This document shows, one piece after another, positions 49,170 to 60,247 of a stretch of DNA of 64,000 nt; position 1 is the stretch's first letter, and each line of letters opens with the position of its first letter. The position numbers were made by a program, and so were the translations under genes. The notes below the pieces were generated by a model. That model saw nothing but the letters and a program-made list of their open reading frames with translations, ran no database searches and was not told where the DNA came from. Source of the stretch: Zhengitettix transpicula (Eukaryota > Arthropoda > Insecta > Orthoptera > Tetrigidae); the NCBI GenBank assembly GCA_037074705.1, contig CM073591.1:182925432-182989431 (forward strand), given 5' to 3'.

Positions 49170-49440
49170 TAAGCAATTTGACGTCGCGAGCGCCGCTGAT
49201 TTTCGTGCCATTGCGCAGAAGTAAGTCTGGCGATTTGTCGGTGTCTGGGCAGAGAAGACCACCTAGCCTCTGCCGGGGGCTGTTTATTGAGGGCAACATG
49301 GAAGCCTGCATCGCTACAAGACGGTGTTTATGGGCGCCATATATCACCCGGCACGAAAGCCTCGTTAGCATGGCGCATCTCGGCGCCTGGCGTCAACAAT
49401 TGTCACTGAATCACAAAAATAAGATCTTATCCTATCTTAA
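49170..49440. promoter_or_regulatory. intronic GC-rich block containing paired motif, copy B
   Basis: At 49201-49246 the sequence TTTCGTGCC...GTCTGGCGATTTGTCGG TGTCT repeats the motif at 48843-48880. The block continues with CCACCTAGCCTCTGCCGG, GTTTATGGGCGCCATATATC and ATCTCGGCGCCTGGCG. Both strands are open (49127-49471 on +, 49156-49371 on -) without recognisable proteins. A duplicated binding cluster within an intronic enhancer is the likeliest reading. Confidence 0.4.
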
Positions 49441-50580
49441 ATGTAAGCTAATTACAATTACCCGAAATTAGTGTCCTTGGCCACAATGAGTAAGCGGACT
49501 TGGATCCAAGTTAGTTTAGTTGTGTGACGTTTACGCTGGGCGCTCACACATTAATGGTTCTACACATGCTACGGCAGGAACTCTGGCCGCTCAAATTAAC
49601 TTGCATTTTGCTTGGTCCTCAAACAAATAGAGCCAATTCTTTAACGTGTTGAATAAATATAACAATAATCTCGTTAATATTCATTATTTTTCTTAATATT
49701 CATCACTGGTACTACGATAAAGTATGAAAATTAAGTAAAACTGTCGTGATGTTCGTCATTAATTATTTAATATGCATTTACAGTTTTTTTTAAAGGTTTT
49801 ACAGATAACATATACACAATTTTAGGTACACAAATTCTCCACTAATCAATTTTTTCGTATCGCTAAAATGTGACGTCAATTACAGGAGCTAATTTCTATT
49901 CAAAAGATGAAGGCCCTTTAAATATTTGTGTAGTAAAACAACGAACAATCGCATTTATCTGCTGGATACAATTTATTTTACGAGAGAAGTTAACTTTTCC
50001 GATTCTCACAACCAAGTTATAAACTTATTTATAGAGAGAACATTGGTTGTTAAATGATAGCTAACACCGAAATAAATAATAAAAATACTAACTCCAAATT
50101 ACGGTAATACTTTATTGAAGTGATGTGAGTGACAAACATTTTTTAAAAAAAACAGATGCCTTGTAAGAAATAGTCTTCTAATATGTCTTAGGAATTTGTC
50201 GATTCGGAAGAAACCGATTTTGTAATATTTACTCGATGCAAGGCCGTGGAATGAAGTGCAGTGTACTTGCAGTGCGAGGCTAAAAATACCAAAATTGCAT
50301 GTACTCGGCGTAATGGACGCTACTTGACTCCCGGTGCACGGAGCACCTTTATGAAGCAATAACATCGTACACGAAATCTTCACGTATGATCCAACGAAGA
50401 TCTGGGAAAATTAATATATTACCGTGAAATCTATTACTAGACCCAGCTAGTCGGAAATACTAATCGATTTCCAGGTAATCATCGGGAAAAGACGGGTCAG
50501 TAATTAGAGCAATCTTTGGCTATAAATTGAAACGATACTGCACGTTTTACAATAATGCATGCCATTACTGCAGCTCGTGT
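49441..50580. other. AT-rich intron sequence
   Basis: A small GC-richer patch near 50230-50350 is the only feature noticed. Confidence 0.45.
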
Positions 50581-50587
50581 TGTTGTC

Positions 50588-50604
50588 GGGGGGGGGGGGG
50601 GGGG
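50588..50604 (+). repeat. poly-G tract (17 G)
   Basis: Seventeen consecutive G bases, exceptional in this AT-rich sequence. It could form a G-quadruplex and is liable to sequencing-length error. Confidence 0.9.
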
Positions 50605-50632
50605 AACTTCGCTTCGAAGCAGCGAAACGATT

Positions 50633-50680
50633 GTGACAGCGTCCTGTTCTGATTTACGATCGAAAGGACGGCGCTGTCAC
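50633..50680. repeat. GC-rich hairpin beside the poly-G tract
   Basis: GTGACAGCGTCCT (50633-50645) pairs with AGGACGGCGCTGTCAC (50665-50680), with a small internal bulge, around a 19-base loop. It lies 28 bases after the 17-G run and may be the fold of a short transposon remnant or of an RNA. Confidence 0.6.
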
Positions 50681-51323
50681 GCTGGCCTTCAAGCTTAAAC
50701 ACACGGTCTCTATATAACGTATTGTCACTCATCATTATCATTGCTTATATTATAAATAAAATTTAATATCTCGTTTCAATTTGTCCATATATAATGGATG
50801 AATTCTTTTGTAGTGTATTTGTCTAGCCTGTCATTACACAAAATAAAATAAAAATCAGTTAATATCTTTCTCCGTTTTTAAATCGCTGAATTTCTGCAAT
50901 CCTTAAAAAAAATTAGTGCATACAACAAAGAGCCGAAATTCTGTAAATGTTTTTAAAAGTACATTTTATCCAGATTGAATACTTTGACAAAATAGGGATG
51001 AGAAATAATATTGTTAAAAACTATTTAAACTTTGTTGTTAAACATTATTTCTCAAATTTCTAATTATAATCTTAATATACTTGATACAACAAATGTCTGA
51101 AACATAAAGTTGTATTACTTATTTTTCGTTTATATTCATATCCTCAGTTTGGTATAATAGGGCGATATAAAATGAAGGACACATGAGGGGTAAGATATGT
51201 AAATTGAGGTATAAATGAGACTAGAGCCGAGGGCAGTGTAAGAAACTCTCCATATGTTCGTCAGACAAACGCTGAGACGACAGAGAAATGTAATCAGGTT
51301 TTGAAATTGTTGGAGAAGTTTAG
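50681..51323. other. AT-rich intron sequence
   Basis: Nothing recognised. Confidence 0.5.
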
Positions 51324-51584
51324 TCAGGACATTACAGCCAGCGTCACCACCACCACCCCCGCACTCCACGTCGCCGAACCTGTTCCAATAGTTGGTCCAG
51401 GAGCGATCTCTATCTCGCTGTGTCCTCCAGAATTAGCTCCGCCTTTAGCTGCTAATTTGCGCCGCATCTGATAGTAACACGGATTGGTTATGTCGGCGAC
51501 ACACAACACCTCTCCTATGCTAATGCCGCGTCCCTCTTTCACGTTTGCCAACAATTCCCTAAATATCGGATGGAAACCATTCAG
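51324..51584 (-). CDS. unidentified coding-like exon, antisense within omb intron 1
   Basis: An 86-codon frame on the - strand, bounded by TAG at 51585-51587 and TGA at 51324-51326, in a GC-richer island. It begins LNGFHPIFRELLANV, continues with a region holding two Cys (VLCVADITNPCYYQM) and basic RRKLAAK, then a Gly/Ser-rich part and a short hydrophobic C-terminus (AGVVVVTLAVMS). Its composition and mixture of residues are more protein-like than other frames here. There is no ATG at its start; AG precedes CTG at 51584 and could be a weak acceptor. It may be the last exon of a nested gene, perhaps membrane-anchored by its tail, or a gene fragment or pseudogene. I do not recognise the family, and the tail could instead be read-through past a GT donor. 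Confidence 0.4.
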   Translation of the reverse strand: MNGFHPIFRELLANVKEGRGISIGEVLCVADITNPCYYQMRRKLAAKGGANSGGHSEIEIAPGPTIGTGSATWSAGVVVVTLAVMS

Positions 51585-51589
51585 CTATG

Positions 51590-52895
51590 AACTATCCCCC
51601 GACTTCATATAAGTGTACAGTATGCTTTCGATTTATTTCTTAAGTTACGCGAGAATAGCTATGCGTCATCCTATTTTTTAATTTATTACAAAATTTACTA
51701 TCAGAACCCTAAACCAAGCATGTTCTACCAGTTAATTTTATGACAATATAGCGTGAGTGAGAATCTCTCTAATAATATTATCCCGCATCGTGGAGTTAAT
51801 CGCCTTTCAGATCATTCGGCCATTTTTTCTTTTGGAGTATTCTACAGGGAGGGTCTAATTGAAAAAAGAAAAAAAAATTCTTATAATAATTTGTCCCCAT
51901 ACTCTTTTCTATTTTTGTGGGAATCTGGATTAATTTCAAGGTTTTCAAATGCTAAAGTATGTTTTAGCATGTTTCGCTTAGGAAGCAGTAAAAGAATTAA
52001 ATTATTCTAACTGAATTTTAATTCGGCTTCGTTGATCTGCTTTTCCCGAATGGATGTGATACCAAAAGTACTCAATTATATAAAGAACTGTGCCTTAAAA
52101 ATTTTTTTTGAACCCCTTTGAAATGTGGTTGATAATGAAATAAGTTTTTGTTATTCCTGCATTATTCCATTCTACATAGAGTTGATTGGAAATTATATTT
52201 GCAATTAACGAAGCTTACCTTAACGCGTATAAGAACTTCATTTGCATCCATAGACTGTTCTGGGTTATCGTAATTATGGAAAGGGGACGTAATGGAGTGT
52301 CGTACATGGGTAAAAGGCAAGCTATTAGTCTCTTTAACAAAACACCTGACTGTGTAAAGCTGACTCATATGGGCTATCGTAATAAGTGGCCGTTGATATG
52401 CCACAAATATTCCAAGCACAGAGAGATTGAACTCTATTCAGACTACCAGGGCAACGTCTTCCAGACTTAACGTTTTAATTTTTGATCAGGGCCATCATCA
52501 CGCTGATACTTGTGGAATTAAACTGTCTGTGACGATGTACTGTGATCTTTAAATCACATTCATACCTCGAAGTTGTGACTGGTGTAATAACTCATTTTAA
52601 ATCATTTATTAGAATACGCAATCGCCTAGAGTACTCTTATTTATATTATTATAATTATCAGATATTTTTTCATGATTAATATTGTCAATTACCTTCCAGA
52701 TTGCCAAGAAATGACATAGATTTGTTTGATGTACACTTCGTAAAAAGGTTTATCGGCAAATATTAGCCTGTGTGCAATAAAAGTTATCGCCAAGTGAAGA
52801 CTGGTTTCACGGTCACAAGCGGTAAATGTTATTTTATTTTTTTTCTGCTAATGGTTCAGATATGAATTACTTATGGTAGGCGGCGTCTCTTCAGT
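51590..52895. other. AT-rich intron sequence with a balanced patch at 52240-52470
   Basis: The patch (GGAAAGGGGACGTAATGG, TGGGCTATCGTAATAAGTGG) may be regulatory; both strands are open there without recognisable proteins. Confidence 0.4.
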
Positions 52896-52899
52896 TTTA

Positions 52900-53165
52900 C
52901 GTTCTGTTTTTACGTGAGATACATGTCGATGGCGTCTTTCCAGATAAGAGGTGTGACGTGTGTCGTTTCTAGGTGGCTCTGTGGCTTTGACTGCGGATGG
53001 GGGACCGCTCTAGAGAGCTAATTTGTCGCTCTTCGGTTGCGTAGGTGCTTCAGCCTGCGCTTGCGTGGGGACCAAAGACTGTATTCCTCGTCATCAACAG
53101 GTACCGGTGATCACGTGCTCCTACCATATTCTCCGGTTTTTCTTGTCACTGCATCTCTTATTTAA
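52900..53165. promoter_or_regulatory. intronic GC-richer block
   Basis: Contains GTGACGTGTGTCG, GGATGGGGGACCGC and GGTACCGGTGATCACGTGC (E-box CACGTG). Candidate regulatory element. Confidence 0.3.
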
Positions 53166-53739
53166 CCGTTTAAGGGCTAGTGATTCCATAATCAATCGTT
53201 TAATTATTTACGTCGTCATGTTGTATCTAAAGCAGGTCATTTTACTACAAGCCGAACGAAAACTCGCGGCTTCTGGACTTGACGTAACTATTTCTTTCAA
53301 GTGTAACTTCGGCGAATTCATGTACAAATATATAAAAAAAGGTTTTCTTGATAAATACCACAGTAGTCCAAAGCAGTTTCAAATAAGGAAGGCGCAAACG
53401 TTTAGTCATGCTTTTCTACAGATATGAAACAAGCCTGAAGGTTCCATGTGACGTAAATATTTCAGAATGTGTTAAACGACCCTGTCAGTTTAGATTAGTA
53501 AAGTTTCCTCGTTTAGGATTGTCATTTCTACATAAATATAGTATGCACCTACAGACACCTAGTTAAAATTAAATTCAAAGTAATGAAATTTTATATCTCA
53601 ATACACAGCACATTAAAACCACGTTTCTTATAACTAGAAAATCTAATGCTTCGTTTATCAGAGATTATATATTTTGCTTCCTAAAATTTAAATACTTATT
53701 TTTGTATGCTGCTTAAATATTAATTACAAGAATTATACG

Positions 53740-53905
53740 TTCCAGAAATAATGATGAGAAAAATAGTCAAATAGATGCAAAAGAAGTGATGCTATAAATA
53801 CTACACAACCTTTCTGTAAGCCTTGTTCCTTTATTCAGGTGCTAAAAAATCCACTAAAAAACAGAAGGGCCAAGAGCGACACAACTGCACAATTCAGTTC
53901 ACAAA
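53740..53905 (+). mobile_element. fold-back element, family A, left half
   Basis: Blocks in family order: AGTCAAATAGATGCAAAAGA, AGTGATGCTATAAATACTAC, ACAACCTTTCTG, CCTTGTTCCTTTATTCAGGT, AAGAGCGACACAACTGCACA. The partner arm is decayed; only GGTTCCAGAAAT remains near 53915-53926. The hammerhead-like box reads CTGAATA. Confidence 0.65.
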
Positions 53906-54365
53906 ACTTAAAAACTGGTTCCAGAAATATTCGCAGGAAGTAGTAATTAAAAATATTAAGAACACACAAATTACGAATTAAATATATTATAAACCTGTCT
54001 GAAAAAAATACTACAAAAATTACTTACGAGTATCGATTCCCACAATAAACGACGTGGGAAACAGTTTCACTCTGTTTTCTGTACCTGTAATGAGCTAAAA
54101 GCGAAGAGAACCCGTCAGGAATAAGTGAAACTACATTCAAGCACGGAAAACTCATCCAGGAAAAATCAAGCCCGAAATCTGTTTCGGGGTCACCCAACAC
54201 ACAATTTAACACTTAAATTAGGAACTCGAAATTTAATTGGTGTCGGGGAAGGGACAGGGAGAAGCGGCGCTCAATTGAAAGACGACACTGACGCCACTCC
54301 ATCTGTCCATCTGGAGCACATTAGCTCAATAAAAATGTTGTTATATTCTTGGTTGCGTGATAAAT

Positions 54366-54637
54366 AGAAAAACTAATAATAAGAAAAGTAGCCAAATACA
54401 GACAAATGATGTGATGATGTAAATAACACAGACCGTTTCTGGAAACCTTTACCTTTCTTCAGGTGCAGAAAAAACGCGAGAGTCTACAGAGAGACAACAA
54501 GACTTGTGTTTCTCTAGGCCCTTGCGTTTTTTCTGCACATGAAGACAGGAACAAAGCGTCCAGAAACTTTGTGTGGTATTTATATCATCACTTCTTTCGT
54601 CTGTATTTAGATATTTTTCTTATTATTAATTTTTCAA
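54366..54637. mobile_element. fold-back element, family A, full copy
   Basis: Nearly the whole element is an inverted repeat: AGAAAAACTAATAATAAGAA at the left mirrors TTATTATTAATTTTTC at the right, and at the centre TGCAGAAAAAACGCGAGAG mirrors CTTGCGTTTTTTCTGCA. On the - strand the left arm has CTGAAGA (54462-54456), a small stem and GAAAC (54439-54435). On + the right arm has ATGAAGA and GAAAC (54563-54567). No coding capacity. Confidence 0.85.
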
Positions 54638-54739
54638 ACCATACGGATATATTTCAATTTAACAATAAAAACTTATGTCACATCTTGGACTCATAAAGAT
54701 AGAAAAAATTTGTTTGTAAAACGATCAAATAAAAAATTA

Positions 54740-54792
54740 ATAAATGCTACACAACCTTTCTGTGTAAAAAAAAATTTAAAAACTGTTCCTGT
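54740..54792 (+). mobile_element. fold-back element, family A, short fragment
   Basis: AAATGCTACACAACCTTTCT and, after a poly-A interruption, CTGTTCCTGTTTG match the middle of the left half of family A. Confidence 0.4.
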
Positions 54793-55169
54793 TTGTCATA
54801 ATCTCTTGACGTATTCATGGCTCGATGTCGTTCTCCTGGCAAGAACGATATCATAACCTTGGATGTAACTTTCTCTTGAACTTGTCTCGTATTGAACTTA
54901 CACGTCAAACTCGTGGATTAATTATATGTAAAAGGTCGATGTGCCATCGTTTATAATTCTCATGCACTGTGTCGTAACGGTATCACATAGGTCGTCCTTG
55001 AAACCGTTGAAAGTTTTTTCTATTAGTATGAAACACGGTTTTTAGTAAACTACGTACATACGTGCCACATGCGTTTAAGTATTTACCATGTGAGAAGCGA
55101 GGTAAAGGACACTTTCTCTGTTCTGTTTGCTGATTTCATCAGTTTCATTGGCTCACAGTTATAGGTGGA
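54793..55169. other. intron sequence without recognised features
   Basis: Moderate composition; nothing specific seen. Confidence 0.45.
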
Positions 55170-55735
55170 CAATTTTATATGCGGCCGGAGTGGAGTGGTG
55201 GAGTGAGGATATTTAAAATTAGTCGATTGTTTGAAAACTGAGCTCTCCTTTGGGTGAAGGCCGTACGGAATTCGAGACTGTAAATGGCGAGTCCCGCCTC
55301 ACAGGCCCGCCTTGGGAGAGTTGCTAGGAGACAATATTATCAATTTGTCGTTCCCTGCGTCCCCACTCCGCGAATTAAAGAGAACGACCTCTATTCAGGA
55401 TGCTCTCTTTATGGGGCGCCTCGGCTAATAACCAAATAGAGAGTTCCACTGCAGCGTATTCACGCAAGAAGCTCCACTACTATCCACGGGCGGACACATA
55501 ATAGCGGGATGAATTAATGCTGGCTCTTCTCTTCTCAGTTGCGAGCAATGAAAAAGGGAGGGGGCAGATTTGTGCGTGCGTGGAAAAGCTCGCGTTACAC
55601 ATAAACAAGTTGCATGTTTAGCAGAGAACGGTTCACATCTGTGAAAGGCTGCCTACAAATAGTTCTCTCTCTCCAGCAGCGGGGCGAGGCGAGAAAAAGA
55701 ATGCGCGCTTCAAAACTTGTCCAAAATGGGACATC
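55170..55735. promoter_or_regulatory. large intronic GC-richer block
   Basis: About 560 bases with many potential sites: GCGGCCGGAGTGGAGTGG, AATGGCGAGTCCCGCC, CTCTTTATGGGGCGCC (Caudal/Abd-B-like TTTATGG), GGATGAATTAATGC and ACATAAACAAG (Forkhead-like). No intact frame. One of the strongest enhancer candidates in the intron, by composition only. Confidence 0.4.
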
Positions 55736-56283
55736 TCGAATAATTAAAGAGTTTTTTCACAGACGACAGGCTCGACATTTCACACCTCACTAATGTTATT
55801 TCCTCAAGATTTTGCTTTTTAAATTCGTTTACATGTCCTCGTCGATAAAATCAAATAACGGCTCATTCAAAAATTAATATTACTAAAACAATTCAGAATG
55901 ACTTGCTTTTCATTTACGCGATTAAATGAAAAATAACATGAGGGAAAATATACTAATATTGGCATAAGAATTAACTCACATCTTCTTTATTGTAACGTAT
56001 AAAAATTAGACCCATGTCTTCCATTCGCTTTAGATCAATCAATATTACTGTTATTACTACTTGCATCTAATATTTCTTTTTATATATCCTTCAGTTGTAA
56101 ACTGTCCATTCACGTGTGTTCCAAGTACTTCAATACGCATATGGGACTGTACTTACAAATCAAAGTAGCTTGAAAAACGTTTTACATTCTTCTCAATTTT
56201 TTATCTGTTTTAAAGTTTTAATTTTACGTCTGTTTTCAAATTAATGAATCAAATATTGACCTTGTACAAGAACGTTATTTTAT
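55736..56283. other. AT-rich intron sequence
   Basis: Nothing recognised. Confidence 0.5.
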
Positions 56284-56850
56284 ATTTGTAGCGTAACAAC
56301 GTTTCGATACATGTTCGTATCATCTTCAGGTTTTCTTCCTAAAAAGGAGGTACTTACAAATGATTAAATTAGAGCCTAATTGTAGAAAAAAGAAAAGTTA
56401 AACTAAAGTAAACCAAACAATTTGTTTTTATCAAAATTATTAAAAGTAGCACTACAAACAATTAACCCTTTTTTAAGTTCACAAAATTGAGAAAACAATA
56501 TTCACTTCAGCCCCCCTTTTTTCTAAATTTTGTGAACTTAAAACATGTTAATTATTATTATAACAAACTGGCACTAAAAATAATTAACATGTCGTTAATT
56601 TCACAAAATTTAGAAAAAAAGGGGGTCTGAAGTGAATAGTGTTTTCTCAATTTTGTGAACTTAAAACATGTTAATTATTTTTAGTGCTAGTTTGTTATAA
56701 TAATTTCGTAAGTTGTTTGTTCTTTGTTAATTTAATTTATCTTAGTTTACGTTATACAATTAGTCTATAATTTTAATTCTCTGTGAAAACCTCCTCTTTA
56801 GGAAGAAAACCTGAAGAAGATACGAACTTGTATAAATGAAAACTAAAGTG
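56284..56850. mobile_element. fold-back element, family C (nested palindromes)
   Basis: Outer arms: AACGTTTCGATACATGTTCG and GTATCATCTTCAGGTTTTCT at the left mirror AGAAAACCTGAAGAAGATAC at 56805-56824. Inner arms of about 100 bases (from about 56477 and to about 56670) mirror each other around a short loop near 56556-56578: TTCACAAAATTGAGAAAAC, CACTTCAGCCCCCC and CTAAATTTTGTGAA occur on one side and their reverse complements on the other. The loop sequence TATAACAAACTGGCAC recurs inverted at about 56684-56700. Each outer arm carries a CTGAAGA...GAAA hammerhead-like motif; the left one retains a perfect GATAC-GAACAT-GTATC stem. Confidence 0.85.
56301..56330 (-). ncRNA. hammerhead-ribozyme-like core in family C left arm
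   Basis: On the - strand: CTGAAGA (56329-56323), one extra U, the perfect stem GATAC-GAACAT-GTATC, then GAAACGTTG (56305-56297). The boxes and stem II match the hammerhead layout CTGANGA - stem II - GAAA except for the extra base before the stem. The stem III/cleavage side is not convincingly resolved. Confidence 0.4.
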
Positions 56851-57030
56851 TCTGTATAAGGTCAATAATTGATTTATTAATATTATCTGCTGTAAGTTAT
56901 TTTACGGCTTTCAAATAGTCCCATGTTCCACGTGCGTAAGTAACTGTGTTTTTGTGACTTATCTCATTTATGAAGTCATGGTCACCTCTACCTAAAGTAA
57001 GCCGACTTATCTCAGTTGATGCTCTTGTCT
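56851..57030. other. intron sequence without recognised features
   Basis: Nothing recognised. Confidence 0.45.
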
Positions 57031-57034
57031 CCAC

Positions 57035-57790
57035 AAGCAATGATTGCTGTGATAGTTAATGAACACAAAGTGATAACTGGTCTACGACTCTTTTCATTCC
57101 GTATGCAAAATAATTATTTGTTTACTATCTCGTGGTACAATAGAAGGTGAGCTTTGGTACCTTTCCTCTGACAATGAATGGTAGCTGTAAATGAAACGAT
57201 TTTCTTTTAAATGGCGGCCTAAGAGATCGTAAAAGCTGATTTAAATGTAGCAAGTACGTGAAGTGAGCTGATGATTGAAGAACAGCAGGCGAGAATGAGA
57301 TCGTTGTGTCTGTGATTGGCAGATAGCCGTTGTATCACAGCTGAATCCCAGCCAATTAGAGTTGCTCTGACAACCATTGTTTTCGCTACCTGCCAACCTC
57401 CCCTTCAAAGGTGTCATTTGCGCTCTAAATAGCTAGCACGTCCTCTCCCAAAGGCATTCATCTTCCCACAAACATCATCAGCGTGTAATTTCATTATAAC
57501 AAATTGATCGTTTCTTTGGAGTCTTTCTTTTTTGTTACCGATCGCCTCCGATAAATTTGCGACAGATAAAAATGTTTCGAATCACCTACGTGCTAGGACA
57601 TGGAGGTATGATGAGGAATTTTAAGCAGCTGTCTGGTCGCAGGTATTTTTACTGAGGTTGGGCCTTGTGTTCGCAATTAGCACTTCTCCCGGCGGCTCCT
57701 TATCAGTGCGACAATCGCAGACAGCTCCCGTATCTGGACTTTATATCCGTTGCTACACCTGCCGGCCCGGCAAACGAGTAAATTTAGTGC
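57035..57790. promoter_or_regulatory. intronic balanced-composition region
   Basis: Contains AAATGGCGGCCTAAGAG, CCCAGCCAATTAGAG, CTAAATAGCTAGCACG, TCGCCTCCGATAAATTTGCG and CACCTGCCGGCCCGG. No recognised frame. Candidate regulatory DNA. Confidence 0.3.
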
Positions 57791-59145
57791 TATCAAGTTA
57801 CCCCTCAACGTTCTATTTGGCCATGTTTACTGACTCAGCTCCTTCTAATACCTAGACGCTACGAACTTTCGACCACTGGTCTTCACCAGACCAACCATTT
57901 TCCTTCGATTAATGCAGTCTCGAACCCACTCAGTTTCATGAGCTTTTGTGTTCTTTGGTAGATTTTTTACAATCATAAAAATCACATTTAATTTCTGATT
58001 GAATTCTTACTGTCCACCAGGTACTGTTACTTATGTAACTTGTCTCTCCTTTACATGAAGCTGGAGAGTCAAAATGTGTAATGTTTCAATATGACATTAA
58101 ATTAATTTGGCAAAGTAGAGAACTAGGATATTCTCCTATACTTTTTACTATGACTATTATAATCTTACATTTTTGACTTTATTCGGTTCAGATGCGATTT
58201 CATTCATTTTTAAAAAGTAAATAACAATTTAAACGCTTAAAGTTTTCGTTAGAAAAATATTGAAACTAAAAATTGAGAAATTCAATTAATTGGTAATTGG
58301 GAAATAAGAAAATATCAACCTTGGCAAAGACAGTTCGGACAAATGATTGTATGAGAAAGAGGTTGGGCAACTTTTTTCTAACTGATTATTCAGCAGTGCG
58401 CTCAAGTTCATTCTACATTTTTACTTAATCAACAAGTTATTGATCTATGCTAATATTAACTTATAATAAGTATATATTTCCCGAACCAGCATAACATGAA
58501 CATCCGATGTTAACATTTAGTAAATAAAATATTTGTATAGCAGAGTTCTGATTTTAACGAATTTATTGCCAGACAAATTCTTGCAAAATATCATAAATAT
58601 GCCAGTGTCGAAATAAACTCCGTCAAACGTGACTAAGAAAATTGCAAGTCTCCAGAAAGGACTAATTGACGAGGTTGCGACCCTTCAATTTAATGTGTTC
58701 TTCCAGTAGCAAAACATCCTAAAGATAACTTATGTATTTAAAATTGAGCGGAAATAGAAAGGTCGATGTCAATGCCTTATAGCGTCGCTATCTTCAGATT
58801 GATAATACAAAATGAGAACACACTTTTATATCGGGAGACGGCTAACTAAGGATATCATTTCAATAAATTTCGGGCTTCTATAATGGGATCAGAGAGTAAA
58901 AATCGAATTTGATTTGTACTAATTTATAGTTATATCAAATCTGTGTCACAATAAAATAAAATTACTAACTGCGCTGTTTCTTCATAACAGATTTGAAAAT
59001 TATGAAAATAAATTGTTTAATCGTTGATGCTAAATTAACCAACTTTATGTTACTAACAATTTCATTCAGAGAAATTATCTGTAATTGATTTACTTTTCCT
59101 TGCATTTGAGTTTTATTAAATTCATGAAAATAAGTATAATAAATG
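57791..59145. other. AT-rich intron sequence
   Basis: A possible hammerhead-like relic lies on the - strand at 58768-58797: CTGAAGA followed by the perfect small hairpin TAGC-GAC-GCTA, then TAAGGCATTG in place of GAAACGTTG. Otherwise nothing was recognised. Confidence 0.4.
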
Positions 59146-59400
59146 TTTCTGTCGGAGATGTTGAGTCGGGCCAAGTGAGAGATGAAAGATGTTGCAAAGT
59201 GTTTGTGAGGGGCGAAATTATTCGGCATACAGCAAGGGGCGCGCTTTTTTTTTTCTTGAAGGCGCCAACGAGAGCTGCACAAGGGGGAAAGAAGAAGAAG
59301 AAGCAGGGGCTTGTTGTTATTGATACTTGAGTTTATCGATCGAGACGCCAGATAGCGCTCTGTACGGCTTCATCCGAAACGGTGAGAGTATCTGGACCGA
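59146..59400. promoter_or_regulatory. intronic GC-richer block
   Basis: Contains GTTGAGTCGGGCCAAG, GGGGCGCGC followed by a T run, (GAA)n at about 59290-59303 and CGAGACGCCAGATAGCGC. Candidate regulatory element. Confidence 0.25.
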
Positions 59401-60247
59401 TATTACGAATAAAAACCTTACAACGTAAAACTCGTACTCGTTTAGCTTCGGTTCACTGAATTGTTGAATTATTCGCTAAAATTCTCTGAAAAAACTAATC
59501 TTGATTCCCATGGAGATTATGAATTTTATAACATAATGAATCTACATGAGAAATTATTACTCAAATAGATTATAATAAATATTGAACGCAGTTAGTTTAA
59601 ATAAATTAATTAAACTCGAAGCATACACAGTATTGGACGCTGCTCAAACATAAAATCAATTACAAAAATAACAAAATTCGTTCCAATGACAATAGTTTAA
59701 AAAAACACGCGTGACTTCCGTGGCATAATGGTCTTCAGTCAGAAACTGGAACTCAACGATGAGTTATTTACTAAAATTACTCTCTTTATATGTCACACAA
59801 AATTTCAGGAACTTTATTGTGGCACAATAACCTGATGTGTTACAAGATATAGTTTTTAGTGTTCTGCAGTTATTATTGAAAAATATTAGCAAAATGTAAA
59901 AAAAGGAAGACGGCCTGAACTGGTGGAGATAATTTTCGTTACTGTTAAATTAAGGGGTGAATAATTAATATATTTATTGCTGTCACCAGAAGTACTGTTA
60001 TGCTATGAAGCGTAATTCGTGAATAGTTTTATTTTCAATTAGGTAAATAACACGTGTTCTGTGATTACGTTGAAATATTCAACCTGTAGGAACAATACGA
60101 TTTTCTGTGATGAACATATTTGTTAAAGGTAACTTCTGAAAGATGCATTTAATCGTTGTACCGCAACTTAATTCGTGAAAGAAAGAAAACAGCTTCTACC
60201 TGCGGTATGAGATTCTGACGGAAGTCTCATTGATTTAATTTTAGCCG
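59401..60247. other. AT-rich intron sequence
   Basis: Nothing recognised. Confidence 0.5.

Noticed and set aside
52162..52470. Overlapping open frames on both strands near 52.3 kb
   Set aside because: Neither shows a recognisable protein nor a plausible start; treated as a balanced-composition patch.
53023..53427. 134-codon open frame (+)
   Set aside because: It opens at TTG, runs from a GC-rich block into AT-rich DNA with an abrupt composition change, and has no recognisable domain.
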